In this document: piece by piece, positions 7,835 to 16,415 of the stretch
How positions within the stretch are numbered: position 1 is the first letter of the stretch
Layout: each line of letters opens with the position of its first letter
Source: Lachnospiraceae bacterium
Lineage (GTDB): Bacteria; Bacillota; Clostridia; Lachnospirales; Lachnospiraceae
Reading direction: 5' to 3'
NCBI GenBank assembly: GCA_017427775.1
Contig: JAFRSD010000041.1
Span: forward strand, 62,001 to 126,000
DNA length: 64,000 nt
Notes under the pieces: generated by a model
Database searches by the model: none
Told to the model about the DNA's origin: nothing
The model's input: the letters and a program-made list of their open reading frames with translations, nothing else
Made by a program: the position numbers and the translations under genes

Positions 7835-8644
7835 ATGTTACGAATCGGAGATTTTTCGAAATTAGCACGAGTAAGTATCAGAATGCTTCGTCATTACGAC
7901 GATATTGGGCTTCTGAAGCCTGCTATGGTGGATGATCTGACGGGATACCGCTATTACCGCGAGGATCAGCTCTACGTTATCGCACGGATTACGGCGCTGA
8001 AGGATATGGGATTTTCCCTGGCAGATGTCGTGAAGATGCTCGATATCTACGAAGATGCGGACAAGATGGACGCGTTTCTAAAAAAGCAACAGGAGGAACT
8101 CACCGCTCTTTCCGCGCAGACGGAGTACAAACTGATGCTTCTCGAAACAGCCCGAAAGAGGCTTGGAAAGGAGCATATTATGAATTTTGATGTTACGGTT
8201 AAAACGATTCCGGAGCGCTACGCCGCTACGGTACAGATGATTGTCCCCGGTTATGCGGACGAAGGCATGCTCTGGACAACGATGTTTGCGGAGACGGCCG
8301 CTACCCCGCTCGTGCAGGCAGATCCCTGCCTGGTTGCCGCGCAGTTCTTAGATCCGGAATATAAAGAGGAGGATGTAGAAATTCTTGCCTGGATGACGGT
8401 CAAAGGGACCTACAAGGACACGGAGCATGTGAAGTTTAAGACGCTTCCCGCAGTAAAGGTTGCAAGCTGCATCGTACGGGGCAGCTATGATCAGATGGGC
8501 GATGCCTGCGCATCCGTTGCCTCCTGGATTGACGCAAACGGCTACAAGGTAAACGGACCGATGTTCAACATCTATCATGTAAGTCCCGCCCAGACGAAAA
8601 ATGTGAACGAGTACGTTACCGAGGTTTGCTTCCCGGTGGAATAA
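7835..8644 (+). CDS. MerR-family regulator with GyrI-like effector domain
   Basis: 269-residue transcription activator of the BmrR/BltR/TipA type. The start ATG 7835 is set by GGAGG seven bases upstream. Residues 1-70 are the winged helix (MLRIGDFSKLARVSIRMLRHYDDIGLLKP, given as positions 1-29), with the wing region TGYRYYREDQL. A coiled-coil dimerisation helix (about 80-120) follows, then a GyrI-like ligand-binding domain (about 125-269). Such proteins sense amphipathic drugs and activate efflux or their own genes. No transporter lies next to it; a matching promoter element lies upstream of the XRE gene 1.9 kb away. Confidence 0.92.
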   Translation: MLRIGDFSKLARVSIRMLRHYDDIGLLKPAMVDDLTGYRYYREDQLYVIARITALKDMGFSLADVVKMLDIYEDADKMDAFLKKQQEELTALSAQTEYKLMLLETARKRLGKEHIMNFDVTVKTIPERYAATVQMIVPGYADEGMLWTTMFAETAATPLVQADPCLVAAQFLDPEYKEEDVEILAWMTVKGTYKDTEHVKFKTLPAVKVASCIVRGSYDQMGDACASVASWIDANGYKVNGPMFNIYHVSPAQTKNVNEYVTEVCFPVE

Positions 8645-8670
8645 TCCGGCAAGCCTGATGCAAAAGGCAG

Positions 8671-8791
8671 ACCGGTCCGCACGGAGGACCGGTCGACCCG
8701 TTTGAACTCTGACTCGGCTGAAAGCCGACTGACCCAACTTGGAGGGTGAAAAATAATGCTTCCCGACAGTAACCTGTAGGGAAGCATTTTT
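8671..8791 (+). terminator. Terminator of the MerR gene with two extra hairpins
   Basis: The terminator proper is AATGCTTCCC/GGGAAGCATT (stem 8755-8764 with 8779-8788), with an inner ACAG/CTGT stem and a T-run ending at 8791. Two further perfect stems precede it: ACCGGTCC/GGACCGGT (8671-8693) and TCGGCT/AGCCGA (8714-8728). Together they form a three-hairpin 3' region. The stretch 8792-8922 holds nothing recognisable. Confidence 0.8.
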
Positions 8792-8922
8792 GTATGCTGC
8801 ATTTTGTGTCTTACAGTGGCAATCTGAAGGACATCCTCTTGATGCGTTGTTCTGTTATACTCTGCCGATGCCGATGAGTTGTTATGCCGTACTCTGCCTT
8901 AACGGTTTTGACGGCAATTCGT

Positions 8923-9627
8923 TTATGCCCGTCTCGATCGAATAATCAGGACGCACACAAGCACTACGGCAATCACTGCAATTGCAGGCAACAGCAATCC
9001 CGTCAGCAGAAGGACAACGAATCCGATAATCCCGAAATATAGGACAAACCTTGAGAACAGCCGGTCCTGGTAACTTCTTCGAACGCTTTCCGGCGCGCCG
9101 CACTCACGAATGTGCCTGTTCTGCGTCAGGTAAAGGCTTACCAGATAAATGACCGCGCCGATAGTTAATATGACGGCTGCACCGATCACGACGGCCGGTA
9201 AAACCTCTGCCAACAATTTATTGGATATTTTCGGGCTTACGTGTATTACCTCTTTTCTGGCCGGTACGATAAAAAGACAGATTGTAAGAACCGGAACAAA
9301 CAGAAAAGTAAGCAGCGCAACCAAGCCGTTCCGGTTAAACTTTTTGCATGCGATCTGCGCCACATTTTCCGCCATCGCATTCGTTCCGCCGTTTTCTTCC
9401 TCATCCGGTGAGGACTGAAGCAATCCCTGTCGAAGCAGTTCGTCGGCGGATACCTCCAGCAAATCCGCAAGCGCAGGGACAAGTGACAGTTCCGGAAGCG
9501 ACCGGTCGGTCTCCCACCGGCTAACCGTTTTGTCCGAAACATAGAGCCTGTCCGCGACTTCCTTCTGTGTCAGTTTCTTTGCCCGACGAAGTTCCGCAAG
9601 ATAAGATCCGAAAGATTTTGTGTCCAT
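8923..9627 (-). CDS. XRE-family transcriptional regulator with C-terminal membrane segments
   Basis: 234 residues. The start ATG 9627 is preceded by GGGGG; a longer in-frame start at 9687 has no Shine-Dalgarno. The N-terminal Cro/cI helix-turn-helix spans about residues 5-60 (KKLTQKEVADRLYVSDKTVSRWE). A polar linker follows, then four hydrophobic segments between about 105 and 230, arranged as two hairpins. Membrane-anchored XRE regulators of this build are common in Clostridia and often sit beside transporters. Its target is unknown. Confidence 0.88.
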   Translation of the reverse strand: MDTKSFGSYLAELRRAKKLTQKEVADRLYVSDKTVSRWETDRSLPELSLVPALADLLEVSADELLRQGLLQSSPDEEENGGTNAMAENVAQIACKKFNRNGLVALLTFLFVPVLTICLFIVPARKEVIHVSPKISNKLLAEVLPAVVIGAAVILTIGAVIYLVSLYLTQNRHIRECGAPESVRRSYQDRLFSRFVLYFGIIGFVVLLLTGLLLPAIAVIAVVLVCVLIIRSRRA

Positions 9628-9697
9628 ATGTGAACCCCCGTTCAATTTGATGCCGCCATTGTAACAGCACCTTCTAAGGTTGTCCATCCCTTCGCGC

Positions 9698-9728
9698 TCT
9701 AATCTGACTCTCCGTTTGCGAGAGTCAA
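9698..9728 (-). promoter_or_regulatory. MerR-type operator/promoter upstream of the XRE gene
   Basis: Minus-strand TTGACT (9723-9728) overlaps a perfect 7-bp inverted repeat GACTCTC-N7-GAGAGTC (9706-9726). A weak -10 (ATTAGA or TTAGAG) follows after 19-20 bases. The first ten bases, CTTGACTCTC, are identical to the promoter of the MerR gene, which suggests the same activator acts on both. Confidence 0.55.
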
Positions 9729-9877
9729 GGTTTTACGGGGCTTTCGGAACACCGGGATGCTGCCGCGGCATCGGTTCTTCCCCTAAAAAAAGCGGCGGAC
9801 GCCGAGGCATGGCATTCGTGCCGATTCATATGATAAGGTGGCGGACACCTCATCACGGCATCCGCGCCGTAGCATTC

Positions 9878-10993
9878 TTACTGTATTGTTCCTCCGCCGA
9901 GGACGATGTCTCCGTCATACAAAACCGCCGCCTGGCCTGCCGTGATGGCTCGTTGGGGTTCGTCAAATGTAATCTTCACCAGGTCATGCCCGATCGGTGT
10001 GACATTTGCCCACTGCTCCTTCTGGCGGTAGCGAATCTTTGCTTTGCAGCGGAAATCCTCTGTCGGCGCATCCCCGCTGATCCAGTTGAAATCAGCCACA
10101 GTGAGCTCGCGGCTCATCAAATCATCGTTTCTTCCGAGTACGACCTCGCGTGTCTCGGGGCGGATCTCACAAACATAAAGCGGCTCGGAAGCTGAAATGC
10201 CGAGGCCTTTTCTTTGCCCGATCGTGTAATGGATAATGCCTTTGTTGGGACCGATCACATTGCCGTCTTTATCGACGAAATTGCCCGTCTCCGGCACCTT
10301 TCCGGTATAGGTTTCAATGACCTTTGCGTAGTCTCCGTCAGGGACGAAGCAGATGTCCTGGCTGTCAGGCTTGTCAGCGTTGACGAAACCGCTCTCTTCC
10401 GCCTCTTTGCGGACGTCAGTCTTGTTCATGCCGCCAAGCGGGAAGCATGTATGCGCAAGCTGCTCCTGGGTCAGGGAATAAAGCACATAACTTTGGTCCT
10501 TTGATTCGTCAGCTGCCTTCTTTAAGAAGTACTTGCCGTCCTTCTCTTCGATCTGCGCATAGTGACCGGTTACGATAACGTCACAGCCGAGTATCACTGC
10601 CCGTTCATAAAGTTTTTCGAACTTCATGTAACGGTTGCAGTCAATGCACGGGTTCGGGGTAATTCCGCACTCGTAGCAACGGATGAATTTGTCGATAATC
10701 TTCTCCTTGAAGTCATCCTTGAAGTTGAAGACATAATACTTCATGCCGAGGCGGAACGCCACCTGTCTCGCATCCTCTACGTCATTTAAAGAGCAGCAGG
10801 TGCGCTCCGTACGGGCTGCCTTCTGAATGTCATCGCTGCCCGCTGCAACGTCCTCAGGGCGGTCGTAAAGCTTCATTGTGCACCCGATGCACTCGTAGCC
10901 GCGCTCAATCATCTTCTTCGCTGCGAGGGACGAATCCACGCCGCCGCTCATGGCAATCAGAGCCTTCTTCTGTTTTGAATCAGAATGTGTCAT
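9878..10993 (-). CDS. mnmA: tRNA-specific 2-thiouridylase MnmA
   Basis: Inserts sulfur at C2 of U34 in tRNA Lys/Glu/Gln, using ATP and a persulfide donor. 371 residues, normal for MnmA. PP-loop SGGVDSS near residue 15, the catalytic Cys region NPCIDCNRYMKFE (first Cys) and the later QDICFVPDGDY Cys, and the C-terminal beta-barrel starting about residue 285 are all present. Start ATG 10993 is chosen because a terminator-like hairpin (11003-11038) lies between it and the hydrogenase operon; longer in-frame starts (up to 11050) would lie inside that hairpin and lack a Shine-Dalgarno. The weak AAAGG site makes the exact start uncertain. Confidence 0.95.
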   Translation of the reverse strand: MTHSDSKQKKALIAMSGGVDSSLAAKKMIERGYECIGCTMKLYDRPEDVAAGSDDIQKAARTERTCCSLNDVEDARQVAFRLGMKYYVFNFKDDFKEKIIDKFIRCYECGITPNPCIDCNRYMKFEKLYERAVILGCDVIVTGHYAQIEEKDGKYFLKKAADESKDQSYVLYSLTQEQLAHTCFPLGGMNKTDVRKEAEESGFVNADKPDSQDICFVPDGDYAKVIETYTGKVPETGNFVDKDGNVIGPNKGIIHYTIGQRKGLGISASEPLYVCEIRPETREVVLGRNDDLMSRELTVADFNWISGDAPTEDFRCKAKIRYRQKEQWANVTPIGHDLVKITFDEPQRAITAGQAAVLYDGDIVLGGGTIQ

Positions 10994-11002
10994 TTTACGC
11001 CT

Positions 11003-11038
11003 TTTATAAAAGGGCCGGTACATCTCTGTACCGACCCT
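11003..11038 (-). terminator. Terminator after hydA
   Basis: Near-perfect 11-bp stem (AGGGTCGGTAC with GTACCGGCCCT on the minus strand), six-base loop, then TTTATAAAA. The T-tract is short, so partial readthrough into mnmA is possible. Confidence 0.65.
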
Positions 11039-11055
11039 CTTTCGTGTCATTACGA

Positions 11056-12822
11056 TTAGCCGTTGATGCTTCTCTTTACATACTTCGTATGAAGGATCTC
11101 ATGAGCCTTGTGGCTTCCGAAGGAGCCGAAGAACTCATCGTATACCTTCTTGATGGAAGGATTCTCGTGAGACTTACGAAGCGTCTTAGCTGCGTCGTTA
11201 TCGTACAGAGCCTTCGCACGAAGACCGCGTACATCAACGAAGTTACGAACCTCGGAATCAACGAGAGGCTGACCGCCGCCGTTGATACATCCGCCGGGAC
11301 ATGCCATGATCTCGATGAAGGTGTACGGCGAGGTGCCGGCCTTGATCTGATCCATGATGATGCGTGCGTTGGAAAGGGAGGATGCAACTGCAACCTTAAC
11401 CTCAAGATCGCCAACCTTGTAGGTAGCTTCCTTGATGCCCTGCATACCACGAACTTCCTTGAAGTCAACGCTGGTAAGTTCCTTACCGGTGATAACTTCA
11501 ACTGCGGTACGAAGAGCTGCTTCCATAACACCGCCGGTAGCGCCGAAGATAACGGCTGCACCGGTGGACTCGCCGAGCGGATCGTCGAACTCGCCGTCCG
11601 GAAGGGCTGCGAAATCGATGTCGTTACGCTTGATCATACGGGCAAGCTCACGGGTAGTGATGGAGATATCAACATCCGGAACACCCGGAACAGCACTCTG
11701 GTCTCTCGTAACCTCGAACTTCTTCGCGGTACAAGGCATAACGCCTACGCAAACGATCTTCGCGGGATCAATGCCCATCTTCTGAGCGTAGTAGGTCTTA
11801 ACGGTAGCACCGAACATCTGCTGAGGAGACTTGCAGCTCGACAGGTGATCGATCTGATCCGGATAATAGGTCTCGCAGAACTTAACCCAACCGGGTGAGC
11901 AGGAAGTAATCATCGGGAGTACGCCGCCCTTGGTTACACGCTCAACAAGCTCGGTAGCTTCCTCAACAATCGTGAGGTCAGCTGCGAAATCGGTATCGAA
12001 TACCTTGTCAAAGCCGAGTGCACGAAGTGCGGTAGCAAGCTTGCCCTCAACGTCGGTTCCGATCGGCATGCCGAATTCCTCACCGAGCGTAGCACGTACG
12101 GACGGAGCAGGCTGTACAACAACAATCTTCTCGGGATCGGCAAGAGCTGCCTCAACCTTGTAGGTATCATCTTTCTCGTAAAGGGCGCCGGTAGGACAGG
12201 CAACGATACACTGACCGCAGTGGATACAGCTCGTCTCGGCAAGACCCATGTCAAATGCGCTGCCGATGCAGGATGCGAAACCACGGTTGTTCGGTCCGAT
12301 TACGGCAATGCCCTGTACCTTTTCGCACGCGCCTACGCAGCGGCGGCAAAGTACACATTTGTTGTTATCACGTACCATATGTACGGCGGAAGTATCCTTT
12401 TCATACTCGGGACGGAATCCCTCGTAAAGCTTCTCATCCTCAACACCGAGCTCATTACAAAGCTTCTGGAGTTCGCATTTGCCGCTGCGTACGCAGGAGA
12501 GACACTTGCGGTCGTGGGTGGAAAGGATAAGTTGCAAAGTCTTTCTTCTGGAATCCAGAACCTTCGCGCTGTTCGTCTTGATCTCTGCGCCCTCATCGGA
12601 AGCAGCAAGCGGATACATGCAGGCAGCTACCAGTCCGCGAGCCTTGGTAGACTCAACGAGACAGATACGGCAGTCGCCGACTTCATTGGTATCACGAAGG
12701 AAGCACAGCGTCGGGATCTTTACGCCCGCCTTATGGGCAGCGTCCAGGATCGTTGTTCCTTCCGGAACGGACACCGGGATTCCGTTAACTTTCACATTAA
12801 CCATTTTAATTTCATCTGCCAT
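11056..12822 (-). CDS. hydA: [FeFe] hydrogenase catalytic subunit (NAD-linked, HydA/HndD type)
   Basis: Produces or consumes H2 at the H-cluster; 588 residues, cytoplasmic. The N-terminal [2Fe-2S] domain uses C40, C51, C54 and C68. The His-ligated cluster uses H103, C107, C110 and C116. Two [4Fe-4S] clusters use C156/C159/C162/C166 and C199/C202/C205/C209. H-cluster motifs are TSCSPGWV (C308), MPCTAKKFE, and EIMACPGGCINGGGQP. The C-terminal small-subunit domain is fused. With HydB and HydC it forms the trimeric enzyme that couples NAD(P)H, and in characterised homologues also ferredoxin, to H2 (electron bifurcation). Bifurcation itself cannot be read from sequence. Confidence 0.97.
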   Translation of the reverse strand: MADEIKMVNVKVNGIPVSVPEGTTILDAAHKAGVKIPTLCFLRDTNEVGDCRICLVESTKARGLVAACMYPLAASDEGAEIKTNSAKVLDSRRKTLQLILSTHDRKCLSCVRSGKCELQKLCNELGVEDEKLYEGFRPEYEKDTSAVHMVRDNNKCVLCRRCVGACEKVQGIAVIGPNNRGFASCIGSAFDMGLAETSCIHCGQCIVACPTGALYEKDDTYKVEAALADPEKIVVVQPAPSVRATLGEEFGMPIGTDVEGKLATALRALGFDKVFDTDFAADLTIVEEATELVERVTKGGVLPMITSCSPGWVKFCETYYPDQIDHLSSCKSPQQMFGATVKTYYAQKMGIDPAKIVCVGVMPCTAKKFEVTRDQSAVPGVPDVDISITTRELARMIKRNDIDFAALPDGEFDDPLGESTGAAVIFGATGGVMEAALRTAVEVITGKELTSVDFKEVRGMQGIKEATYKVGDLEVKVAVASSLSNARIIMDQIKAGTSPYTFIEIMACPGGCINGGGQPLVDSEVRNFVDVRGLRAKALYDNDAAKTLRKSHENPSIKKVYDEFFGSFGSHKAHEILHTKYVKRSING

Positions 12823-12836
12823 AGTTGTTTCCTTCC

Positions 12837-14753
12837 TTATTGTTTACTGATTGCCTTGAACTTACAGTTCGCCATGCAGGCGCCGCACTTCACGCACTTA
12901 GCGGAATCGATCGCCATCGAAGCGAGCTTGTGGCCGGGAGCGATGTAATCGGTTCTGCTGATCGCATCTGCCGGGCAGTTCTTAGCACAGAGACCGCAGC
13001 CGATACACTTGTCAGCATCGATCTTGAACTGAAGGAGATCCTTACATACGCCTGCAGGACACTTCTTGTCAACGATGTGAGCAATGTACTCGTCACGGAA
13101 GTAACGGAGCGTGGAAATGATCGGGTTCGGAGAGGTCTGGCCGAGTGCGCAGAGAGAACTCTTCTGCAGATGCGCTGCAAGCTTCTCCAAACGATCCAGA
13201 TCATCCATCGTTGCCTGACCCTTGGTAATCTTCTCGAGGATCTCGAGCATACGTCTCGTACCGATACGGCACGGTGCGCACTTTCCGCAGGACTCGTCAA
13301 CGGTGAACTCAAGGAAGAACTTAGCGATATCAACCATACAGTTGTCTTCGTCCATTACGATAAGTCCGCCGGAACCCATCATGGAACCGATTGCGATCAG
13401 GTTATCGTAATCCATCGGAACATCCATCTGGGAAGCAGGGATACATCCGCCGGAAGGACCACCGGTCTGAGCAGCCTTGAACTTCTTGCCGTTCGGAACG
13501 CCGCCGCCGATTTCTTCAACAACTTCACGAAGCGTGGTACCCATCGGGATCTCAACAAGGCCGGTGTTCTGAATCTTACCGCCGAGTGCGAATACCTTGG
13601 TACCCTTGCTCTTCTCAGTACCCATAGCTGCGAACCACTCGGGTCCCTTCATGATGATCTGAGGAATGTTCGCCCAGGTCTCAACGTTGTTGAGGATGGT
13701 CGGACGCTCGAACAGACCCTTAACAGCCGGGAACGGAGGTCTCGGTCTGGGCTCACCGCGGTTACCTTCAATGGAGGTCATCAGCGCGGTTTCCTCACCG
13801 CAGACAAATGCGCCTGCGCCGAGACGAAGACCGATATCAAACTTAAATCCGGTACCGAGAATGTTGTCACCGAGGAGACCGTACTCTCTCGCCTGCTTGA
13901 TGGCGATCTCGAGACGCTGTACGGCGATCGGGTACTCGGCACGTACGTAAATGTAACCCTGGGAAGAACCGATTGTGTAACCTGCAATAGCCATAGCCTC
14001 AAGTACTACATGCGGGTCGCCCTCAAGTACGGAACGATCCATGAACGCACCCGGGTCACCTTCGTCGGCGTTACAGCATACATACTTCTGGTCAGCCTTG
14101 TTGGCCTTTGCGAACATCCACTTACGTCCGGTCGGGAAACCTGCACCGCCACGGCCGCGGAGTCCGGAATCCAGAAGGATCTGGATAACGTCGTCAGGGG
14201 TCTTCTCGGTAAGTACCTTAGCAAGAGCCTGATAACCGCCGGTACCGATGTACTCGTCGATGTTCTCGGGATCGATAACACCGCAGTTACGAAGGGCTAC
14301 ACGGTTCTGCTTCTTGTAGAAATCCGTCTCATGCATCGAGATGATGCCGTTCGGGGTAACCGTCTTCTCATAGAGATACTTGGTTACGATGTTACCGTTC
14401 TTCAGATGCTCGGTAACAATCTCCGGAACATGCTCAATTGCCATGTTGGCATAGAAAGCAGCTTCGGGATAAATGATAACGATCGGGCCGAGTGCGCAAA
14501 GACCGTGACAGCCGGTACGTACTACGCATACTTCTTTCTCGAGTCCGTTCTTTTTGATTTCTTCGTTAAATGCGACAATAATGTCTTCACTGTGGGAGGA
14601 AGTACAGCCGGTACCGCCGCACACAAGGACATGATGCTTGTAGTTCTTGCCCTGCGCATTCAAATCGGCGATCTTGGCTTCGCCCTCGCGGCGCATCGCA
14701 ACGATGCCTTCCTGCTCCGCCTTAATCCTGTTTAATTCCGTGATGGATATCAT
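12837..14753 (-). CDS. hydB: NADH-binding hydrogenase subunit HydB (NuoF-like)
   Basis: Flavin- and NADH-binding subunit, 638 residues. Start ATG 14753 has AGGAGG upstream; a longer in-frame start at 14795 lies inside hydC without a site. Order: an N-terminal helix, a thioredoxin-like [2Fe-2S] domain (first Cys pair near residues 45 and 50, second in VRTGCHGLCALG), and the 51-kDa NuoF core with the FMN/NADH motif GRGGAGFPTGRKW. The SLBB domain follows, then [4Fe-4S] motif SCGKCAPCRIGTRRM, and a C-terminal two-[4Fe-4S] ferredoxin domain (CIGCGLCAKNCP and CVKCGACMANC). Matches HydB of bifurcating hydrogenases and HndC of Desulfovibrio. It lies 14 bases upstream of hydA. Confidence 0.96.
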   Translation of the reverse strand: MISITELNRIKAEQEGIVAMRREGEAKIADLNAQGKNYKHHVLVCGGTGCTSSHSEDIIVAFNEEIKKNGLEKEVCVVRTGCHGLCALGPIVIIYPEAAFYANMAIEHVPEIVTEHLKNGNIVTKYLYEKTVTPNGIISMHETDFYKKQNRVALRNCGVIDPENIDEYIGTGGYQALAKVLTEKTPDDVIQILLDSGLRGRGGAGFPTGRKWMFAKANKADQKYVCCNADEGDPGAFMDRSVLEGDPHVVLEAMAIAGYTIGSSQGYIYVRAEYPIAVQRLEIAIKQAREYGLLGDNILGTGFKFDIGLRLGAGAFVCGEETALMTSIEGNRGEPRPRPPFPAVKGLFERPTILNNVETWANIPQIIMKGPEWFAAMGTEKSKGTKVFALGGKIQNTGLVEIPMGTTLREVVEEIGGGVPNGKKFKAAQTGGPSGGCIPASQMDVPMDYDNLIAIGSMMGSGGLIVMDEDNCMVDIAKFFLEFTVDESCGKCAPCRIGTRRMLEILEKITKGQATMDDLDRLEKLAAHLQKSSLCALGQTSPNPIISTLRYFRDEYIAHIVDKKCPAGVCKDLLQFKIDADKCIGCGLCAKNCPADAISRTDYIAPGHKLASMAIDSAKCVKCGACMANCKFKAISKQ

Positions 14754-14766
14754 TTGCGTCCTCCTG

Positions 14767-15264
14767 TTACTCGTATTTTGCAAGGATCTCGTCAAGCTTG
14801 TCCACGGTCAGCTTTCCGTAAACTTCGCCGTTGATCGTCATGACAGGTGCAAGTCCGCAGGCGCCGATACAACGGCATGCATCCAATGAGAACTTGCCGT
14901 CCGGCGTGCACTGTCCGCCTTCGATACCGAGCTTTTCGCAAAGCTTGTTATAGATGTCACCCGATCCTTTTACGTAGCAGGCTGTACCAAGGCATACGGA
15001 AATTGCATACTTTCCCTTCGGATAGAGAGAAAACTGTGCGTAGAAGGTAACTACACCGTAAACCTTCTCCAACGGAATTCCGGTCTCATCCGAGATCATC
15101 TTCTGAACTTCGATCGGCAGATAACCATAGATGTCCTGTGCTTTCTGCAGAATCGGCATCAGTGCGCCCCGCTCATCCTTAAGCTCACGAATAACCTGCA
15201 ACAACTGTTGCTTCTGTTCTTCAGTTCCGCGGAAAGGAACTGTCGTCTTTTTGTCAGCGCCCAT
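14767..15264 (-). CDS. hydC: Hydrogenase subunit HydC (NuoE-like thioredoxin fold)
   Basis: 165-residue [2Fe-2S] electron-transfer subunit of the hydrogenase. Start ATG 15264 with AAAGGAGG upstream. The NuoE pattern is complete: VCLGTACYVKGSGD (two Cys) and SLDACRCIGACGLAPVMTING (two cluster Cys plus one extra). First gene of hydC-hydB-hydA; no separate HndB-like subunit is present, as in the Thermotoga-type trimer. Confidence 0.96.
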   Translation of the reverse strand: MGADKKTTVPFRGTEEQKQQLLQVIRELKDERGALMPILQKAQDIYGYLPIEVQKMISDETGIPLEKVYGVVTFYAQFSLYPKGKYAISVCLGTACYVKGSGDIYNKLCEKLGIEGGQCTPDGKFSLDACRCIGACGLAPVMTINGEVYGKLTVDKLDEILAKYE

Positions 15265-15510
15265 TGAGCGTCCTCCTTTACATAATTAGTTAATCGTATA
15301 ATACCACTAAAAGGGGTATAATTCCAGCAGTTTTTAGGTCCAAAACAGCGGTTTTCACATTGTTTTTTTATTTAATTCATGTATACATGTATACCGCATT
15401 GCATTTGTCTGATTACATGTCGGAGACGGGTGAATTTTCAGAATATTTTATCCAATTTAATCGCACCGAAAAGCACGGAAAATGTCATCAAAAATGACAT
15501 TTTCCGCCAT
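15265..15510. other. hyd upstream region with two palindromes
   Basis: No gene is visible. GTATACATGTATAC at 15381-15394 is a perfect 14-bp palindrome and a candidate operator. A 13-bp perfect inverted repeat (15476-15488 with 15494-15506) has arms CGGAAAATGTCAT, each containing the enriched word CATTTTCCG. A possible hyd promoter on the minus strand is TTGGAC-N17-TATACC, weak. Confidence 0.5.
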
Positions 15511-15540
15511 AAAAAGGAGCCGCGTAATTCCTGCGGCTCC
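15511..15540 (-). terminator. Terminator of the CarD-like gene
   Basis: Perfect 8-bp stem GGAGCCGC/GCGGCTCC with a nine-base loop, followed on the minus strand by TTTTT. Confidence 0.88.
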
Positions 15541-15626
15541 AGCTTATTTTCTATGTATTCCGGGCGGTACTTTTCCTTTGCGCGGAAGTCCTCCGCATTC
15601 CGCCCCGTCCGATTGTATTCCGATGT

Positions 15627-16130
15627 TCAGGTCTTGTCCTGTACCTGTTTCATCACATATTCCTTGGCTTCCGTTTTGCTCATGTCAAGCGAGATCGCAA
15701 GCTCTCCGAGGAGCCCGTCCTCTGCCATTTTAAAGTACTTTTCGTCACTGGAAGTCGTCTTCTTGCCCTGCGCCAGGCGCCTCGTTCTGCGCTCGTCGAT
15801 CGTCTTCAGGATCCGGATCAGATCCTCGCATCGTCCGGACCTGATGGCGTCCCGGTACTCCTGTTCGCGGCGCTTGTCTTCCATCTCGCCGAGCCCCTTG
15901 ATTGCATTGATCCCGGAAATCAGTTTCTCGGCTTCGCTGCGGGTAAGGATCGGCCGGATCATGACCTTCGGATTGTCGACAGGCGAATAGATCGTGCTCT
16001 TCGTATAGCAGGTCGTAAGCGTATAGTAATCCCTGTCGCCGGATCCGGACATGCCGGTAAGAGGTCCGATCTTCTCGACCTTACAGGCACCGTTGCTTCC
16101 GTGAATGACATAATCGCCTACATGAAACAT
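15627..16130 (-). CDS. CarD/CdnL-family RNA-polymerase-binding regulator
   Basis: 167-residue protein. Residues 1-60 form the Tudor-like RNA-polymerase-interacting domain (MFHVGDYVIHGSNGACKVEK opening), and the rest is helical and rich in Arg/Glu, as in CarD/CdnL. Such factors stabilise open complexes at rRNA and other promoters or act as developmental regulators. Start ATG 16130 with AAGGAG upstream. It stands alone, with its own terminator. Confidence 0.9.
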   Translation of the reverse strand: MFHVGDYVIHGSNGACKVEKIGPLTGMSGSGDRDYYTLTTCYTKSTIYSPVDNPKVMIRPILTRSEAEKLISGINAIKGLGEMEDKRREQEYRDAIRSGRCEDLIRILKTIDERRTRRLAQGKKTTSSDEKYFKMAEDGLLGELAISLDMSKTEAKEYVMKQVQDKT

Positions 16131-16215
16131 ACTCTGCTCCTTCGTTTACGACACAATCCTCCGCGAATTTCTTTCCGCTTCGCCCCGGATTTCAGACAAA
16201 TGGCACTACTTTTAG

Positions 16216-16233
16216 GGAACCCCGGTTCCCTCC
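16216..16233. repeat. Inverted repeat upstream of the CarD-like gene
   Basis: AGGGAACC-CC-GGTTCCCT is a perfect 8-bp inverted repeat between the CarD gene and the phosphorylase-SPL-SDR operon. It may be an operator; no T-run follows. Confidence 0.5.
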
Positions 16234-16320
16234 GTATATATCATAACACAATTCTTCGCAAAATGTAAGTCTTTTTTCTTATTTTCCATGAATAGTCAGA
16301 TAATTCTCGCGGTATTTCGG

Positions 16321-16349
16321 TTGTGTGAAAATGTTTTCTGTGGTACACT
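16321..16349 (+). promoter_or_regulatory. Likely promoter of the phosphorylase-SPL-SDR operon
   Basis: TTGTGT (16321-16326), 17-base spacer, TACACT (16344-16349), 66 bases before the first start codon. The leader between holds a GCGGCCG/CGGCCGC hairpin. Confidence 0.5.
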
Positions 16350-16415
16350 GAAGAGCGGAACGCGGCCGCACGAATCTTTCCGGCCGCGCCGGGATATCCG
16401 TTTCGGAGGGTTCTT

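Noticed and set aside
12825-14735. 636-residue frame antisense to hydB
   Set aside because: Full overlap with a clear hydrogenase gene; composition is a mirror of its codons and no family matches.
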